Source of the DNA: Spirochaetaceae bacterium
GTDB lineage: Bacteria; Spirochaetota; Spirochaetia; Treponematales; Breznakiellaceae
Assembly: GCA_031273985.1 (NCBI GenBank)
Contig: JAISQV010000118.1
Location: 1-7,559 of the forward strand
Direction: 5' to 3'
DNA: 7,559 bases
Shown one piece after another: positions 5,674 through 7,559 of the stretch; position 1 is the first letter of the stretch, and every line of letters starts with the position of its first letter. The notes beneath the pieces are model-generated. The model had not been told where the DNA came from. It made no database searches and was given only the letters and a program-made list of their open reading frames with translations. The translations under genes were made by a program, and so were the position numbers.

Positions 5674-6484
5674 ATATGCCTACACCGAAGAAGGCACAAG
5701 CGGGGAAAGGAGCTCCGGGGTCAACCGCTGGTTCTTCCGGCTGCTCCTGGTGGTAGCCGTTATTCTCGCGGCGGAGCTCCTCTGGCTCTTCGGCATAACA
5801 CCCTTACTGCCCGTGTCCGCGCTGGATGTGCAGGGCCTCCCCGGAGTGGACCGTTCATGGATTTTGAGCGAAGCCGGCATAGGGCCCCATTCTTCATGGA
5901 TAACCGTCAACGCGGAGGAAGCGGAACGCCGCCTTTCCCGGCTCTACCTGGTGGAGTCCGCCCATGTGGTCAAGGAGTACCCCGACAGGGTAAGAATATT
6001 CCTTGAGCCCCGCCGCCCCGCGGCCCTGATCCTTTCCCCGGTGGAGGGGCGGCTCCGGCCCGTGTATCTGGACAGGCACGGAATGATAATACAGATAGGG
6101 GATACCCACCCGGAACTTGAGTCCCCCCTGGCCCTGCCCATACTGTCGGGATTCGGAATAAACAATCTGTATCTGGGATGGCGCATACACATTCTGGAGA
6201 ATTTACTTTCCCGGCTTTTTGAGATACGCCTTGCCTCTCCGGAATTGCTGCGGGCCGTTTCGGAGATACGGATCAACAGTAAACCTTACAGCGGTTTCGA
6301 TCTGACCCTGTACCCGGTGAACAGCGGGATACGCTTCCGGGTGGAGGCGGATCTGGACGGGGATATTCTCCGGTACATCATACTGATGCTGGATGTCTTT
6401 AACAAATCCGATGTGGATGTGGACGAGGTGGATCTGCGCGGCGGCACGGCGTCTTTTGTAATGAAGGAGGTTTCCTCTGGCTAA
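5666..6484 (+). CDS. ftsQ: Cell division protein FtsQ/DivIB, POTRA domain
   Basis: This 272-residue bitopic protein has a charged cytoplasmic tail (1-20), one transmembrane helix at about 22-43 and a periplasmic remainder. Residues of about 50-120 look like a POTRA domain: LPVSALDVQGLPGVDRSWIL, then WITVNAEEAERRLSRLYLV, then AHVVKEYPDRVRIFLEPRRP, the alternation of strands and helices typical of FtsQ. A beta-rich FtsQ domain follows with YLDRHGMIIQ (134-143), the usual 'D-x-x-G' turn after the POTRA. FtsQ scaffolds FtsL and FtsB at the septum. The ATG at 5666 overlaps the ftsW end by 8 nt and has AGGAGG at 5654-5659 with 6-nt spacing. The gene ends inside the start region of ftsA. Sequence conservation is low in this family, but topology and position before ftsA make the assignment strong. 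Confidence 0.92.
   Translation: MSEYAYTEEGTSGERSSGVNRWFFRLLLVVAVILAAELLWLFGITPLLPVSALDVQGLPGVDRSWILSEAGIGPHSSWITVNAEEAERRLSRLYLVESAHVVKEYPDRVRIFLEPRRPAALILSPVEGRLRPVYLDRHGMIIQIGDTHPELESPLALPILSGFGINNLYLGWRIHILENLLSRLFEIRLASPELLRAVSEIRINSKPYSGFDLTLYPVNSGIRFRVEADLDGDILRYIILMLDVFNKSDVDVDEVDLRGGTASFVMKEVSSG
6464..6470 (+). promoter_or_regulatory. Shine-Dalgarno that places the ftsA start at a CTG codon
   Basis: AAGGAGG at 6464-6470 is a near-perfect Shine-Dalgarno. Six nt further on, at 6477, is CTG in the ftsA frame. The next in-frame candidates, TTG 6492 and GTG 6495, are 21 and 24 nt away, too far for efficient use. It lies in the last codons of ftsQ. Confidence 0.7.
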
Positions 6485-7559
6485 CGATAATTTGGTGGTG
6501 GGCCTGGATATAGGCTCGAGCAGGGTTCGCGCAGTTATAGGCGAACGCAACGAGAACGGCATTCTGGAGATCACCGGCGTGGGGGAGAGCCCCTCCACGG
6601 GGCTGCGCAAGGGGGTTGTGGTCAACATCGAAGCCACCCTGCGCTCCGTGGCCGCCGCGGTGGAGGCGGCGGAGGTGATGAGCGGCCAGGATGTCCGCTC
6701 CTGCTGGACGGGGATAGGCGGCAGCCACATCGAGGGGACCAATTCCCGGGGCGTGGTGGCCATCACGGGCAAGAATCGGGAGACCCGGGAGATAGGCCCC
6801 GACGATATGGCCAGGGTGCTGGAGGCGGCCAGGGCGGTGCCCATACCGCTGGACCGCCGGGTGCTGGAAGTTATCCCGCAGTCCTACATTGTGGACGATC
6901 AGAAGGGGATCCGGAATCCCCTGGACATAATCGGCGTGCGTCTCGAAGCGGAGGTGCATATCATCACCTGCTCCCTGACCAGCGCCCAGAATCTGATCAA
7001 GTGCGTGAATCGTTCGGCCCTGCGGGTCAACGATCTGATCCTTCAGCCGCTGGCGGCCAGCAGCGCTGTGCTCACGGAGGATGAGAAGGAGCAGGGCGTG
7101 GCGCTGATAGACCTGGGGGGAGGGACTACGGAGTTGATGGTCTACCACCAGGGCGCCCCCTGTTACACCACGACCATAGCCCTGGGGGGAAGCCAGGTTA
7201 CCAACGATATTATGTTTATCGAAAAAATATCGATGGAGACCGCCGAGCAGATCAAGATCAGCGCGGGCTGCTGCTGGGAAGGGCTGGACGAGGGAGAGAA
7301 CGACATCATAGTTCCCGGCGCGGGGACCAGGGCGCCCGTTACGATTCCGCGATCCCGGATCCGGGAAACGGTGCAGCCCCGCATGGAAGAGATTCTGCGC
7401 ATGGCCCAGGAAAAGGCGCTCCAGGCCCGCCAGCCGGTGCGGGGCGTGGTGCTCACCGGCGGGGGCGCCCTCATGCCGGGGGCGGCGGAGCTGGCGTCGC
7501 ATATATTTTCCCTTCCCGTGCGTATCGGTACGCCCCTGCCCATGGGGGGGCTCGGCGAC
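6477..7559 (+). CDS. ftsA: Cell division protein FtsA, actin-like, 3' end missing at the window edge
   Basis: This encodes the actin/Hsp70-fold ATPase that tethers FtsZ to the membrane and signals to FtsW/PBP. There are 361 codons open to the last base and no stop, so perhaps 50 residues, including the C-terminal amphipathic membrane helix, lie outside. Motifs from the start: VVGLDIGSSRVRAVIGE (residues 7-23, phosphate 1), a 1C domain with WTGIGGSHIEGTNSRGVVAI, LEVIPQSYIVDDQKGIRNP, the phosphate-2 motif DLGGGTTEL (212-220), ALGGSQVTNDI, EQIKI, and the adenosine motif TGGGALMPG (327-335). No ATG lies before the first conserved strand. CTG at 6477 is chosen because AAGGAGG is 6 nt upstream, it gives an N terminus of normal length (L/M-ANDNLVVGLDIG), and the 8-nt overlap with ftsQ equals that at ftsW-ftsQ. 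TTG 6492 or GTG 6495 remain possible. ftsZ is expected downstream. Confidence 0.94.
   Translation, partial: MANDNLVVGLDIGSSRVRAVIGERNENGILEITGVGESPSTGLRKGVVVNIEATLRSVAAAVEAAEVMSGQDVRSCWTGIGGSHIEGTNSRGVVAITGKNRETREIGPDDMARVLEAARAVPIPLDRRVLEVIPQSYIVDDQKGIRNPLDIIGVRLEAEVHIITCSLTSAQNLIKCVNRSALRVNDLILQPLAASSAVLTEDEKEQGVALIDLGGGTTELMVYHQGAPCYTTTIALGGSQVTNDIMFIEKISMETAEQIKISAGCCWEGLDEGENDIIVPGAGTRAPVTIPRSRIRETVQPRMEEILRMAQEKALQARQPVRGVVLTGGGALMPGAAELASHIFSLPVRIGTPLPMGGLGD

Overview
This window is the 5' part of a bacterial division and cell wall (dcw/mra) cluster, all on the + strand: mraZ, rsmH (mraW), ftsL, murF, mraY, ftsW, ftsQ and the first 361 codons of ftsA, which runs off the right edge. There are no RNA genes, CRISPR arrays, insertion sequences or prophage genes. 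The DNA is GC-rich by eye and favours GGG glycine codons. The compact order, with murF directly after ftsL and no ftsI, murE, murD, murG, murC or ddl, recalls treponemal spirochaetes. A Treponema-like organism, perhaps one of the GC-richer environmental or gut lineages, is my best guess; this is inference from gene order and protein style, not a database match.

Region by region: positions 1-98 hold the control region. It has a plausible sigma-70 type promoter (21-49), followed at once by four contiguous 10-bp direct repeats (58-97) carrying TGGG at the same position. This is the signature of an MraZ operator and it ends one base before the mraZ start codon. From 99 to the right edge the window is essentially solid coding sequence. 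The only gaps are 16 nt (mraZ-rsmH) and 24 nt (mraY-ftsW); every other junction is an overlap of 1, 4 or 8 nt. One polycistronic, translationally coupled operon is therefore likely, autoregulated by MraZ at its head.

How the genes work together: MraZ is the regulator and RsmH methylates 16S rRNA. MurF completes UDP-MurNAc-pentapeptide in the cytoplasm, and MraY loads it onto undecaprenyl phosphate to make lipid I. FtsW is the SEDS glycosyltransferase that polymerises septal lipid II. FtsL and FtsQ are bitopic divisome proteins that control FtsW and its partner PBP. FtsA is the actin-like membrane tether, with FtsZ expected just downstream.

Most of the window is conventional. The parts most worth a second look are the four-box MraZ operator lying inside the leader, a GC-rich insertion of about 55 codons in the N-terminal domain of MurF that is built of inverted repeats (including a nested palindrome at 1902-1935), and the apparent CTG start codon of ftsA behind a perfectly placed AAGGAGG.
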